A stretch of 64,000 bases of DNA from Candidatus Accumulibacter phosphatis. GTDB lineage: Bacteria; Pseudomonadota; Gammaproteobacteria; Burkholderiales; Rhodocyclaceae. The position numbers were made by a program, and so were the translations under genes. The notes beneath the pieces were generated by a model. The model searched no databases and was not told the DNA's origin. It worked only from the letters and a program-made list of their open reading frames with translations. The stretch lies in contig NZ_SPMY01000033.1 in the NCBI RefSeq assembly GCF_012939955.1, forward strand, positions 49,814 through 113,813, given 5' to 3'. Below, piece by piece: positions 20,112-29,112 of the stretch (position 1 is its first letter; each line of letters opens with the position of its first letter).

Positions 20112-20774
20112 TTACCACGGCAGGATTTCGCCATTCTGGTGGAGGAATCGTCCGGTGGTCTCGAGTTTGAGCTGGTCGATGCGCTGCAAGAGCCCGCGAA
20201 CAGACTCGTCCGTCTCGATCATACCCTGGCCGCCGGTCATCTCGGTGCGCACGGCGCCCGGATGCAGGATGACGACGGCGACCCCTCGCGGTTTGAGGTC
20301 GTGGGCTAGAGAGACACCGGCAGCATTGAGCGCCGCCTTGCTCATACGATAGCCGTAGTAGCGCCCGGAGCTGTTGTCGGCGATGGAGCCCATGCGACTG
20401 GTAATGAGCGCGACCTTCGAGCCTGGATGAAGACGCGAGGCGAGTGCCCGCGTGAGAAAGAGCGGCGCGATGGCGTTGAGTTCGAACTGCGCGCGCACCG
20501 CGTCAAGATCAACATCTTCGAGTGAGTCGGCAATGAGCAGGCCGGCGTTCTGGACCAGGAGGTCAATGTCGTCGTGTGCGAGGCATTCGGCGAGCTTCGA
20601 CCAAGCTGCAGGCTCAGTGACGTCGATATCGCATTCGACACGCACTCCGAGCGCGTCGAGCTCCGGCGAGCTCTTGCGACACACTGCAACCACGATCGCT
20701 CCGCGTGCTTTGAGCTGCCGTGCGAGTTCGAGACCGATCCCACGATTTGCACCTGTGACGACTGAAACACCCAT
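20112..20774 (-). CDS. Short-chain dehydrogenase/reductase
   Basis: A 220-aa Rossmann-fold enzyme. The cofactor motif TGANRGIG lies at residues 8-15, NAG at about 96-98, and the catalytic Tyr/Lys pair is in YGYRMSKAALN, with a Ser (ITSRMGS) upstream. NAD(P)H-dependent oxidoreductase; the substrate cannot be told from sequence. Monocistronic, and unrelated in type to the nuclease genes on either side. Confidence 0.9.
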   Translation of the reverse strand: MGVSVVTGANRGIGLELARQLKARGAIVVAVCRKSSPELDALGVRVECDIDVTEPAAWSKLAECLAHDDIDLLVQNAGLLIADSLEDVDLDAVRAQFELNAIAPLFLTRALASRLHPGSKVALITSRMGSIADNSSGRYYGYRMSKAALNAAGVSLAHDLKPRGVAVVILHPGAVRTEMTGGQGMIETDESVRGLLQRIDQLKLETTGRFLHQNGEILPW

Positions 20775-20885
20775 ACCATTTCTCCTTTTCGATCCGCCTC
20801 GAACCCAGCGGGTACGCCGCCCTCGGTTTCAGCCCTTGCCTTTCTTCTCGGCAGGCAAGGATAGGGTCATTAACGGCGAGCTACG

Positions 20886-21713
20886 CTACGCCACCAACCC
20901 CAAACTGTTCTCTCTGCCCTGACCACGCCACGCATCCGACTGCGGACCGCTGGTCCCGAGACGGCGCACGACCTTGCCAATAAACAACTCCACTTCGGCG
21001 GCACCCGGCACGATGAAGGGACCAACGAGACGGTCGTCTGCCACCTCTGTCGTCCCGCCTCCAGAAAGCCGATAAACGAACGCCGATAGGTCAGAGCTAT
21101 TGCGTTTGTGGTTGCCAGGCTGTGTCTCACTCGTGACGAATTCATGCACGAGCATGACGGCGCGGGAGTAACCCTTTCGCCTTGCCTCAGACACCGCGCC
21201 AGCGCAGGCTGTGAGTAGTTGGTAGCGCAGGTCGCCTAGCCGTGGTTCGCCTTTAACGCGCGGACTGAACAAGGAACGGGCCAGCTGTTCAACACGGGCG
21301 ACCCCGTTGGACCGCGGATTCTCAAGGCGGCGTTCGAGTGCATCGGCCAGCGTTTTCGAGACTGTGTCTCCGTATGGCTCGTCCGCCTTGGCCTCGACAG
21401 CAAGCAGGTAGGGACCGATTGCGTCGGTCACATAGACCGCGAGGTCGCTATTCCTCGGCTCACCGGGAAAGTTGTCGAAACGTAGCTTTGCTTCTGGCTC
21501 AGCTTCCCAAGATAGAACCGCTCCAAACCTGCTGTGGGCTGCCAAGCAACTGGCAACTTCAGGTGGCAAAGCCGTTCCTCCTCCCACCAGCCAAGCACGG
21601 GCAACTTCTTTGGCACTCCTCCCATCAATCCAGTGGTAAGAAGCCTTCGGATTGCCATACGTCTCCCAATCCGTGAGCGATGCGATGACGTGACCACGTT
21701 TTGCGATAGGCAT
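20886..21713 (-). CDS. Hypothetical protein with PD-(D/E)XK-like core
   Basis: A 275-aa soluble protein. The middle contains NSDLAVYVTDAIGPYLLAVE followed by AKADEPYGDTV, a D-x(n)-E-x-K arrangement with flanking hydrophobic strands typical of restriction-endonuclease-like folds. The start ATG at 21713 begins MPIAKRGHVIASLTDWETYG. It stands alone, with copy 2 of the shared element 85 bases upstream. It could be an effector or nuclease of a small defence cassette; no partner gene is visible. Confidence 0.6.
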   Translation of the reverse strand: MPIAKRGHVIASLTDWETYGNPKASYHWIDGRSAKEVARAWLVGGGTALPPEVASCLAAHSRFGAVLSWEAEPEAKLRFDNFPGEPRNSDLAVYVTDAIGPYLLAVEAKADEPYGDTVSKTLADALERRLENPRSNGVARVEQLARSLFSPRVKGEPRLGDLRYQLLTACAGAVSEARRKGYSRAVMLVHEFVTSETQPGNHKRNSSDLSAFVYRLSGGGTTEVADDRLVGPFIVPGAAEVELFIGKVVRRLGTSGPQSDAWRGQGRENSLGLVA

Positions 21714-21797
21714 GCAGGCGCACCGGTAGTGTGTAATCGGGTTTGTCTGGCGCCCTTAACTGGCCTGGCTGAAGCGTCGAGGGCGGTGTTGATGACG

Positions 21798-21823
21798 ATT
21801 GTAAGCGAGGAGCAGCGCCGCCG
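21798..21823 (-). repeat. Shared upstream element, copy 2
   Basis: The core ATTGTAAGCGA (21798-21808) is followed by GCCGCC at 21816-21821. It lies between the start of the 275-aa nuclease-fold gene and the 3-prime end of the recombinase cassette, that is, at a module edge. Confidence 0.55.
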
Positions 21824-21840
21824 GATACCGCACGGCAGAC

Positions 21841-22236
21841 TCAGCCCGCAGCACCAATTCCGAACTGCGCTCGCTGCCCAGACCATTCCACCGGAAATGG
21901 CAGCATCAAGTCCTTCAACGTCAGGCTCGCAGGCTGTTTGCCCGCCAAAATCGCTTCTACGATGTCTGGTGCCAACAACGCCAATCTGATCACACGACTC
22001 ACGAACGAAGGTCCGATGCGCTCTGCTTTGGCGATTTCGTCCAGACACCCGTAGGTACCGTTCTCCAGCAGTTTCTGCCAGCGAAATGCCCGCGCGACCG
22101 CCTTGATCATGGTGTTGTCGATGGTCGCCATCGGCATCGGGTTGCCGTGCGTGCCATCGGGTAGAACGATCACCTTGCGCCCGCCACGCTTCTTGAAGGT
22201 CATTGGCAGATCAACAGAAATGACATCAGCAGCCAT
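21841..22236 (-). CDS. Third gene of the serine recombinase cassette
   Basis: A 131-aa protein starting MAADVISVDLPMTFKKRGGR. It has an internal helical segment (CLDEIAKAERIGPSFVSRVI) that reads like a KorB/ParB-type helix-turn-helix, so a DNA-binding role is plausible. Its start overlaps the recombinase stop codon by one base (TGATG). Homologous DUF2924-recombinase-small protein trios are common in proteobacterial mobile elements, which supports a shared function in site-specific recombination or its control. Confidence 0.75.
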   Translation of the reverse strand: MAADVISVDLPMTFKKRGGRKVIVLPDGTHGNPMPMATIDNTMIKAVARAFRWQKLLENGTYGCLDEIAKAERIGPSFVSRVIRLALLAPDIVEAILAGKQPASLTLKDLMLPFPVEWSGQRAQFGIGAAG

Positions 22237-23573
22237 CACGCGGCCTTCCTCCCTGGCATGACCGACTGGATCAAGTCCCTCATGCCCGCCGCCTTCATGT
22301 CGATGCGTAGGCCGGTGGGGCTGACGGTCACCCTTTCCACCAGTAATTGAATGATCCTGGCCTGCTCGGCGGGGAAGAGTTCGTCCCACACCGGCTCGAT
22401 GGATTGCAGGGTCAGAATGGTTTCCTGCGCATCGGCGGTGGGATCGAGGGCCACCACTTCGCGGATGGCCTGTGACATCACCTCGGGGGCTTGCAGTACT
22501 TTGCGTACCTGAGCAATTACGGCGGCTTCCACTTCCCCCGCGGGAACACGAGATATCGAGCAGGCGTCCTTGCCGATCTTCATCGAGGCGGTATTTACGT
22601 AGTAGCGATAGACCTTGTCGCCCTTGTTGGTGGCGCCAGGTGTCATGGCCCAACCATCATCGGCGAAGATCAGGCCCTTCAATAGTGCGGGGGCTCGGGA
22701 GGGACGGTTCTGGCGAGCCCGCTGCTCTTGATCACCGCGACCCAACATGGCCTGTACCTGTTCCCAGACGGCGCGATCCAGAATGGCCTCGTGCTCGCCA
22801 GCGAAGTGCTTACCCTTGTAGGCGGCGACACCGATGAACACCGGATTCTTGAAGAGTTTGTAGAGGTAGCCCTTGTCGATCAGTTTCCCGACGCGGGCCT
22901 TGTCCTTGATGGTAGTCCACGACTTCGTCGCCACGCCCTCAGCACGCAGCTCGCGCGACAGGGTAGTCATCGATCCAAGCGCAATGAATCGTTCAAATAT
23001 CCGCCTGACCAGCGCCGCCTCGCTGGGGTTTGGTATCAACTTTCGCTCGATCACATCGTAGCCCAGCGGCGGCATACCCCCCATCCAGATTCCTTTGGCG
23101 CGGCTGGCGGCAATTTTGTCGCGCACACGCTCACCGCCAAGTTCGCGTTCGAACTGAGCAAACGACAGCAGGATGTTCAGCGTTAACCGCCCCATCGACG
23201 TAGTGGTGTTGAACGACTGCGTGACCGAGACGAAGGTCACTTTCTGCGCATCGAAGAGCTCGACCAACTTCGCGAAGTCTGCCAGCGATCGGGACAGCCG
23301 GTCGATCTTGTAGACCACGATCACATCGACCAGGCCTTCGCGGACATCTTGCAGCAGCCGCTGGATGCCAGGCCGATTGAGGGTGCCGCCCGAGAAGCCG
23401 CCATCGTTGTACGCGTCGTCGAGCGCTACCCAGCCTTCGGACTTCTGCGAGACGATGTAGGCCTCGCACGCATCGCGCTGGGCGTCGAGCGAGTTGTAGT
23501 TCTGCTCCAGCCCTTCCTCGGTGGATTTTCGGGTGTAGATCGCGCAGCGGAGTTTGCGCGTCATCGCGTTCAT
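22236..23573 (-). CDS. Large serine recombinase (resolvase/invertase family)
   Basis: A 445-aa recombinase. The N-terminal catalytic domain has YTRKSTEEGLEQNYNSLDAQ with the nucleophilic Ser, the VYKIDRLSRSLADF motif and the FAQFERELGGERVRDKIAASR helix. A recombinase domain follows (PSEAALVRRIFERFIA) and a zinc-ribbon-like/coiled end. The ATG at 23573 overlaps the DUF2924 stop by 4 bases (ATGA). It is the only integrase-type gene seen near the left end of the prophage, so it may drive integration of the prophage or of its own island. Confidence 0.9.
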   Translation of the reverse strand: MNAMTRKLRCAIYTRKSTEEGLEQNYNSLDAQRDACEAYIVSQKSEGWVALDDAYNDGGFSGGTLNRPGIQRLLQDVREGLVDVIVVYKIDRLSRSLADFAKLVELFDAQKVTFVSVTQSFNTTTSMGRLTLNILLSFAQFERELGGERVRDKIAASRAKGIWMGGMPPLGYDVIERKLIPNPSEAALVRRIFERFIALGSMTTLSRELRAEGVATKSWTTIKDKARVGKLIDKGYLYKLFKNPVFIGVAAYKGKHFAGEHEAILDRAVWEQVQAMLGRGDQEQRARQNRPSRAPALLKGLIFADDGWAMTPGATNKGDKVYRYYVNTASMKIGKDACSISRVPAGEVEAAVIAQVRKVLQAPEVMSQAIREVVALDPTADAQETILTLQSIEPVWDELFPAEQARIIQLLVERVTVSPTGLRIDMKAAGMRDLIQSVMPGRKAA

Positions 23574-24010
23574 GCAGGCCTCCGTGCGCGCAGACCGAAG
23601 AACAACCAGCCATTCCAGACCGTGCCGGTGATCGCCTTGGCGATTGCAGAGAGTGATTGATAGCGCTGGCCTTGGAACTCGAAATGGCCAAGCTGGACGA
23701 TGACCTCGTAGGGCGTGCCCTGCCACTCGCGGATCAGCTTGGTGCCGGCGATAGGACGATCATCAGCGCGGCGGCTGCGAACCCGCGCCTTGCCGCCGTC
23801 GAGTTGTTCACCAAGTTGTTCGAGGCGCTTGACCGTGCTGGTCTTCAGTCCGCCATGGGCGAGTTCCTGCAGGCGATAGGCGAGGCGATTCTCCAGGAAG
23901 CGCCGGTTGTACGGCGGCGGCTCCGTATCGAACAGGTCGCGCCACAGTTGCTTCAATTCGGGAATCGGGGTGGTCTTGAGGGCCACCACCCGGGCCAGTA
24001 CGTCAGTCAT
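23570..24010 (-). CDS. DUF2924 family protein
   Basis: A 146-aa basic protein with the family hallmarks RFLENRLAYRLQELAHGGL and LIREWQGTPYEVIV. It is first in a three-gene operon with the serine recombinase, with overlaps of 4 and 1 bases, and probably acts with it as an accessory DNA-binding factor. GGGAG precedes the ATG at 24010. Copy F of the shared small-gene leader lies just upstream. Confidence 0.85.
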   Translation of the reverse strand: MTDVLARVVALKTTPIPELKQLWRDLFDTEPPPYNRRFLENRLAYRLQELAHGGLKTSTVKRLEQLGEQLDGGKARVRSRRADDRPIAGTKLIREWQGTPYEVIVQLGHFEFQGQRYQSLSAIAKAITGTVWNGWLFFGLRARRPA

Positions 24011-24041
24011 GAAATGTCTCCCTTGGGGTTCAGAACAGGGT

Positions 24042-24057
24042 CATGAACGCGCTGTCC
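24042..24057 (-). repeat. Small-gene leader element, copy F
   Basis: CATGAACGCGCTGTCC on the plus strand; on the minus strand it reads GGACAGCGCGTTCATG, 32 bases upstream of the DUF2924 ATG. It matches the leaders at 41352-41367, 40711-40726 and 61549-61564. Confidence 0.55.
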
Positions 24058-24309
24058 GGTGCGGCTATCAAGGGCTTTTTGACGCTCATGCAGGCGGAGT
24101 ACGCCGTGCGCCAGTATTATTGCAATGATGCGAACAGGGTTGATGGGCGAGCTATTGCGAGAGTTGAGTTTGGCAGTCATGCATGTTTATACGGGGCCAC
24201 CTCGGATTTCTTCTCAGCCGGCTTGAGAGGTCACGCCTACACGGCGGTGAGAGCCCATTTGGCCACAAAGGGCGTGCCGCAAGTCATCACAACAACAAGG
24301 AGAAATAGG

Positions 24310-26523
24310 GTGGCGAAGACCTTCAAGAACGGCATTTCATTGCATCGGCTGCTCGAGGCCGCGCCGCTGGCGGCACTGGCGACATTTCTTGAGACTGCCG
24401 ACAAGGGTGACTACGCCGCCATCTTCTTCGAATTGCCATGGCAGACCGCCGGCGAGGATAGCGGCAGCGCCGCCCTCCGCGAACAACTCATCGATCTGGG
24501 CAACGAACTCCAAGCCGACGCCGCCGTTCCTCTGGATCGCCACGCACAAAGGATCCTGACCCTGGCGGAAGGTCGTGGTGTCGAACCCGTCAACCGGGTC
24601 GCTGCGAGAATCTTTGAGCAAGCGCATATCGATGCGTTTGACACGCAACTCGATGACCTCGGGCGCAGCCTATGGCTCTACCAGTACGAACCCGCGCTGT
24701 TCGACGAAGCCGAGAGCCTCTTCTATGCTGACCATTACCGCAACTTCGGCGGGATGTACGAGGCCTTCGAGCTCGACGCCGACACAGTCGTGGCTTTCGT
24801 CTGGGACGACAGCGTCAAACACGCACTGGAAACCCAGATCCAAGAGCGCCTCGAACTGACCGGGCGCTGCACGGTGACCCATCTGCAGGTTACAGGCAAG
24901 GACCAGGCTGGAAAGGAACAGCAGCAGCATCTGGTCATCGTTCGCCATGGCGGGCCGTTGTCCAGTGTGGCCGAGTTTCGGGAGGCCGATGGCAGCCGAG
25001 GGGATCGATACTACCGTCCGCTGAGCGAAGCGACCTTGCTGTTCTCGCCGGACGAGGGTGTTCTCGAAGTGTTCTCCGCTAGCCCGAGTGTACGCCAGCA
25101 GGTGGCCACCTGTTTCGCAGAAACAGGCCTCAAGATCGATCTGTCGGATAGACCTCTAACCCTCAAGCAGTACAACTTCAAGCGCTTCTTGACCTCGCTG
25201 AACCTGAGCACACCCACTATCGCTGGGTTCGATGTCGATCGGGTCGCAGTGGTGGAAGTCGACGTGCGCCCGGACAACCCCAAACATCGCGCTGGCCTCA
25301 AGGTCAGCATCAGCGATGATATCGAGGACGTGGCCGAGGCGTTGTTCGGCAAGGATCACTTGTTCAAGCGGGCCGCCAGCCTCGCTCGGATCGTCATCGC
25401 CGTGCGTTACACCCAGTACGGCACCAAGAAATCCAAAACGCTCAACATCACCCTTTCGGAACCGAATCGATGCAATCTGCGCAGCAACCGGGATCCGGTA
25501 CAGCGGGAGTTGGGCTACGCCCTTCTGACGGCCTGGGGCGTCCTACATCAGGTCAAGCCGCTCACGCTGGTTCAGGAACACGTTCTACTTCCGGCACTGC
25601 TGCAGTTATTTGATCAGACCAAAAAGGAGGTGCCAGGGCAGTTCTTCCTCACCCGCGGACTCGATCCCGAGGCGCTGCTGGATGGCGGCTTTATCGAACC
25701 GCGTGGCCGCTACGTCAGCTTGTTGCTGGACGAGGATGGCACTACTCACGAGGTCAACGTCCGTTCGGCAGGTAAGCCCGGCGTGATCGCCTACGACCAT
25801 CCGAAGGACGGGAGCACTGTCGAATTGCCAGCGTCGGCTGCCGACAAATACGCGATCAGGCGGGACTGGCTCGATGAGATCGTCCTCAAACGCCTCAAGG
25901 CGCCCCTGGTCAGTGCCGAGTTGATCAAACTTGACGAAAACCTCACCTACCTCGGCAAGATCAAGCTCGGGGCAGAAGCTGCGCCTTGCTACCTGGCTCG
26001 TGATCTAAGGTCGCCGACGACCCTGCAGCGTCTCGATATCCTGATGCGTGCCCGAAGCGACAAAGGCGTGGGCCTGGTGCTCTCGGCAGGTCGAGACCAC
26101 CCCTTATGCCTGGGGCCGAACGTTATCGCAGCGGTAGCCGATCACTTGGCCACCAGTGATCAGGAGTCGTCCCTCGACATCAACAGGCTGGCAAGCGTTT
26201 TCACGCAGGGCAAGCAACTGGCGCGCGGCGGAATGGTCGTAGCTCTGGTCAAGAAGGACAACTACAGTGCGACGCTCTACATCCCCGGCAAACCGTCACT
26301 CGCGTTGGTCGGAGTCAAAGCGATCGGCTTTTTCCAGGCCCTGGTCGATGCCTATCACAAGGGATCACCTGCCGTGCCTACCAAGCAGTTGATGAGTGCT
26401 GCGGGATCCTTGTCGCCCAGCCCGCGCCAGCTCTTGGGCAACGAGTTCTGGTCATCCGTCGAGGGCGTTTACGTGGGATTTCCACCCGGGGTCAAGCGAG
26501 GCAGCTACCAGTTGCTGGTGTAG
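24310..26523 (+). CDS. Large protein of unknown function next to the recombinase cassette
   Basis: A 737-aa soluble protein. The start GTG at 24310 has AAGGAG seven bases upstream; the frame is open back to an ATG at 24043, but that ATG sits inside the leader element of the divergent operon and lacks a ribosome binding site. No Walker, nuclease or membrane motif is evident. The protein is acidic with mixed alpha/beta segments and a conserved-looking centre (AGFDVDRVAVVEVDVRPDNP, then RIVIAVRYTQYGTKKSK). It ends in a strong terminator and is therefore a single-gene unit. I do not recognise the family. Confidence 0.7.
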   Translation: MAKTFKNGISLHRLLEAAPLAALATFLETADKGDYAAIFFELPWQTAGEDSGSAALREQLIDLGNELQADAAVPLDRHAQRILTLAEGRGVEPVNRVAARIFEQAHIDAFDTQLDDLGRSLWLYQYEPALFDEAESLFYADHYRNFGGMYEAFELDADTVVAFVWDDSVKHALETQIQERLELTGRCTVTHLQVTGKDQAGKEQQQHLVIVRHGGPLSSVAEFREADGSRGDRYYRPLSEATLLFSPDEGVLEVFSASPSVRQQVATCFAETGLKIDLSDRPLTLKQYNFKRFLTSLNLSTPTIAGFDVDRVAVVEVDVRPDNPKHRAGLKVSISDDIEDVAEALFGKDHLFKRAASLARIVIAVRYTQYGTKKSKTLNITLSEPNRCNLRSNRDPVQRELGYALLTAWGVLHQVKPLTLVQEHVLLPALLQLFDQTKKEVPGQFFLTRGLDPEALLDGGFIEPRGRYVSLLLDEDGTTHEVNVRSAGKPGVIAYDHPKDGSTVELPASAADKYAIRRDWLDEIVLKRLKAPLVSAELIKLDENLTYLGKIKLGAEAAPCYLARDLRSPTTLQRLDILMRARSDKGVGLVLSAGRDHPLCLGPNVIAAVADHLATSDQESSLDINRLASVFTQGKQLARGGMVVALVKKDNYSATLYIPGKPSLALVGVKAIGFFQALVDAYHKGSPAVPTKQLMSAAGSLSPSPRQLLGNEFWSSVEGVYVGFPPGVKRGSYQLLV

Positions 26524-26556
26524 ACCAGCGGGGTTACGTCCAACACTCATCCAGCA

Positions 26557-26580
26557 GGCCGCCTTGAGCGGCCTTTTTTT
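26557..26580 (+). terminator. Rho-independent terminator
   Basis: GGCCGC (26557-26562) pairs with GCGGCC (26568-26573) around CTTGA and is followed by seven T. It ends the 737-aa gene transcript. Confidence 0.9.
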
Positions 26581-26663
26581 GTGCCTGCGGGATTCAAGCC
26601 AAGCAGCGCCGATCTGGGTGCCGAGCGCCATCTCACTTACGTCTCAATTAACGGCGTAGAGCA

Positions 26664-26680
26664 TCTCACGTCCCGTGAGA
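26664..26680. promoter_or_regulatory. Perfect palindrome, candidate operator
   Basis: TCTCACG-TCC-CGTGAGA, 7-bp arms with a 3-base centre, 38 bases upstream of the sigma-like gene start. No T tract follows, so it is more likely a repressor site than a terminator. Confidence 0.6.
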
Positions 26681-26688
26681 AGAATGGG

Positions 26689-26713
26689 TAACTCCTAAAC
26701 GAACAAGGAGTTA
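26689..26713 (+). promoter_or_regulatory. Hairpin that hides a ribosome binding site
   Basis: TAACTCCT (26689-26696) pairs fully with AGGAGTTA (26706-26713) across a 9-base loop. The right arm contains the AAGGAG ribosome binding site of the GTG start at 26718. In RNA this would block translation until the hairpin opens. Confidence 0.65.
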
Positions 26714-26717
26714 CACC

Positions 26718-27281
26718 GTGCCACTCGATAGCACTTACTTCAAATCGGCCATCAATGCGGCGGCCGCCAGAGCATACCAGATGGCAACCCGCTTCGGACT
26801 CTCGCACGCCGACCGGGAGGATCTCCACCAGGAACTGCTGCTCGACCTGCTGGAGCGTGCCGAACAGTTCGACCCAGACAAAGGCAGCGCCGGGACCTTT
26901 ACCGGAATGCTCTCCAAGCATCGGGCGTCTGAGTTCCTGTACCGACTAACGAAGGACCGTTGGCGTCTGAGTTTTTGCTCCGGGAATGAGCCGGACGAGG
27001 GCGCGACAGATCCTCTCGATGCACTGGCGGACACCGACGCCGTGCTCCCCCAGTGGGGCGAAGTCACCAACGGCTTTGACGAACTTCATTTCGCTCGCGA
27101 CCTCGACCACGCCCTCAGCCGGATGGACGACGAGCAGCGAGCGCTGTTCTCCCTGCTCCTTGAGCATCAGGACACGCCCAGCGCCTGCGAGGCGTCCAGC
27201 GTTTCGTCCGCCACTTTCTACCGCCGCCTCACCGATCTGAAGATGCATCTGCGCATGTTCGGCATTAAGGCGGCGGCCTGA
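26718..27281 (+). CDS. Phage-borne sigma-70-like (ECF-type) factor
   Basis: A 187-aa protein. Residues about 30-80 match sigma region 2 (DREDLHQELLLDLLERAEQF, then TFTGMLSKHRASEFLYRL), and residues 130-185 look like region 4 (DLDHALSRMDDEQRALFSLL followed by a helix-turn-helix ending FYRRLTDLKMHL). It is the first gene of the early prophage operon, starts at GTG 26718 and sits behind both a palindrome and a hairpin that masks its ribosome binding site. A role in switching on phage genes is likely but not shown. Confidence 0.7.
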   Translation: MPLDSTYFKSAINAAAARAYQMATRFGLSHADREDLHQELLLDLLERAEQFDPDKGSAGTFTGMLSKHRASEFLYRLTKDRWRLSFCSGNEPDEGATDPLDALADTDAVLPQWGEVTNGFDELHFARDLDHALSRMDDEQRALFSLLLEHQDTPSACEASSVSSATFYRRLTDLKMHLRMFGIKAAA

Positions 27282-27342
27282 TCGTCGCCGCCACACCCTC
27301 CTGAGAAAAATTCCCCGGTCCCCCGGTAAAAACAATCAGACC

Positions 27343-27362
27343 CCGCAGCTTTTCTGCTGCGG
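27343..27362 (+). other. Perfect hairpin in the leader of the next gene
   Basis: CCGCAGC (27343-27349) pairs with GCTGCGG (27356-27362) around TTTTCT. No T tract, so either a weak attenuator or a leader structure upstream of the gene at 27381. Confidence 0.45.
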
Positions 27363-27380
27363 CCACCTGACGGAGATTTG

Positions 27381-27773
27381 ATGAACGCCTTCGATCCCAC
27401 CTTTGTACTGGGCCAAAGCGAGCCGAACGGCCTCGCGGCCAATTTCGAACGTCCGCTGTACGTACCGGCCACACCGCTCACCGAGGCCACGCTGTGCGAC
27501 TGGATCGCCACGTCGCTCGCCGGCGAGCGCATCCAGTACCACCAGGGCCTGCTGCTGGTGGACCGCTCCGACGCAAACAGCCCGTATCCGTCCAAGGAGC
27601 GCCAGCGCATCCATGCCGTGGCCAAGCGGGCCTGGCACGCCTGCGAACTCGGCCTGGTGCATCTGGTGAGCCAGCGCGTCGAGCCCTTCGTCTTTCGCTA
27701 TATCGCGGTTCGCGCACGGATGACCCCCAACGCATCGCAAGTCCGCAAGCAGCTGCTCACCACGGCGCACTGA
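27381..27773 (+). CDS. Hypothetical phage protein
   Basis: A 130-aa protein starting MNAFDPTFVLGQSEPNGLAA; the ATG at 27381 has CGGAG upstream. No motif recognised. It lies in the early operon, 29 bases before the P-loop NTPase gene, so it is probably part of the replication/recombination block. Confidence 0.7.
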   Translation: MNAFDPTFVLGQSEPNGLAANFERPLYVPATPLTEATLCDWIATSLAGERIQYHQGLLLVDRSDANSPYPSKERQRIHAVAKRAWHACELGLVHLVSQRVEPFVFRYIAVRARMTPNASQVRKQLLTTAH

Positions 27774-27802
27774 CCCCTTCACTATCCAAGGAACACGCCC
27801 AC

Positions 27803-28570
27803 ATGGCCATTTCGCTCTCCCAACTCACCCGCGCCAGCGCGCCGAAGCCGCCCCGCATCCTGATTCACGGCGTCGCTGGCGTGGGCAAGACCTCGTTCGC
27901 CGCCGGCACCAGCAATCCGGTCTTCATCCAGACCGAAGACGGTCTCGGCACGATCGAGGCCAGCCACTTCCCGATCGCACGCTCGTTCGAAGAGGTCATC
28001 GAGTGCCTGGTCACCCTCTACAACGAGAAGCACGACTTCAAGACGGCGGTGGTCGATAGCGCCGACTGGCTGGAACCGCTGATCTGGGCGAAGACCTGCA
28101 AGGAATACGGCTGGAAGGATCTGGAAGCACCGGGCTATGGCAAGGGCTACCTGGCGACCATGGAGTTCTGGCGGCAGTACCTCGACGGCCTGAACGCCCT
28201 GCGCGACGAGCGTGGCATGACCATCGTGCAGATCGCCCACACCGACATCAAACGCTTCGACAGCCCGGAGCACGACCCCTACGACCGCTACGTGATCAAG
28301 CTGCACACCCGCGCGGCCGCCTTGCTGCAGGAGCACGCCGACATCGTGCTCTTCGCCAATTACCGCATCAGCACCGTGAAGGCCGACGTCGGCTTCAACA
28401 AGAAGGTGAACCGCGCCCTCGGTTCCGGCGAGCGCGTCATCCATACCGCCGAACGCCCGGCTTTCCTGGCCAAGAACCGCTACGGCCTGCCCGACACCTT
28501 GCCACTCGACTGGTCGGCGTTCGCGCAGGGGATGCCGGATTGCCTGCAAGAAGCGCTCGTCAGTCACTGA
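27803..28570 (+). CDS. Phage nucleotide-binding (AAA_24-type) protein
   Basis: A 255-aa RecA-like P-loop protein. Walker A is ILIHGVAGVGKTSFA and Walker B is FKTAVVDSADWLEPL, followed by IVQIAHTDIKRFDSP, as in phage-encoded AAA_24 ATPases that accompany DUF669 single-strand-binding-like proteins. Probable role: recombination mediator during phage replication. ATG 27803 with AAGGA upstream. Confidence 0.85.
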   Translation: MAISLSQLTRASAPKPPRILIHGVAGVGKTSFAAGTSNPVFIQTEDGLGTIEASHFPIARSFEEVIECLVTLYNEKHDFKTAVVDSADWLEPLIWAKTCKEYGWKDLEAPGYGKGYLATMEFWRQYLDGLNALRDERGMTIVQIAHTDIKRFDSPEHDPYDRYVIKLHTRAAALLQEHADIVLFANYRISTVKADVGFNKKVNRALGSGERVIHTAERPAFLAKNRYGLPDTLPLDWSAFAQGMPDCLQEALVSH

Positions 28571-28601
28571 ATCCCTGTTTTTACCGCAACGGAGAACCGC
28601 C

Positions 28602-29108
28602 ATGGCCTCATTTGGACACACCTTCGACGCCTCAACCGTCGAACCCACCACCCCCTTCGAAGTCTTTCCGCCCGGCAAGTACCGGGTGCAGCTCGTCGCC
28701 AGCGAAATGCGCCCAACCAAGGACGGCATGGGGCAATACCTGCTCCTCGAACTCGATGTGCTCGAAGGTCAGTACGCCGGGCGCAAGTTCTTCGACCGCC
28801 TGAACCTCGTCAATGCCAACCCTGATGCCGTGCTGATGGCGCAGCGCAGCCTGTCGGCGCTGTGCCGGGCGGCCGGCAAGATGCAGGTCAGCAACAGCGA
28901 GCAACTGCATCTGATCCCGATCCAGATCGACGTCAAGGTGCGCCCGCCGAAGGGACAGTACGGTGAGAGCAACTCGATCCGTTACCTGTCGGGCAGCGAT
29001 ACGCAGCCGATGCCGCCGGCCGCGCCAGTCCCTGCGGCCCCGGCCGGCCATGCCCGTGCGGCAAGCCCTGCGGCGCAAAGCACGCTGCCCTGGAAGCGTC
29101 AGGGCTGA
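28602..29108 (+). CDS. DUF669 family protein, probable ssDNA-binding partner
   Basis: A 168-aa protein. The N-terminal 120 residues show the family pattern EVFPPGKYRVQLVASEMRPT, GMGQYLLLELDVLEG and GRKFFDRLNL; the C-terminus is a low-complexity Pro/Ala tail ending in a short basic tip, as in phage single-strand-binding proteins. It follows the AAA_24 gene by 31 bases, a pairing conserved in many siphoviruses. Confidence 0.85.
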   Translation: MASFGHTFDASTVEPTTPFEVFPPGKYRVQLVASEMRPTKDGMGQYLLLELDVLEGQYAGRKFFDRLNLVNANPDAVLMAQRSLSALCRAAGKMQVSNSEQLHLIPIQIDVKVRPPKGQYGESNSIRYLSGSDTQPMPPAAPVPAAPAGHARAASPAAQSTLPWKRQG

Positions 29109-29112
29109 CCCG

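Noticed and set aside
24043..24309. N-terminal extension of the 737-aa gene from ATG 24043
   Set aside because: That ATG is part of the leader repeat of the divergent operon and has no ribosome binding site; GTG 24310 has AAGGAG at the right distance.
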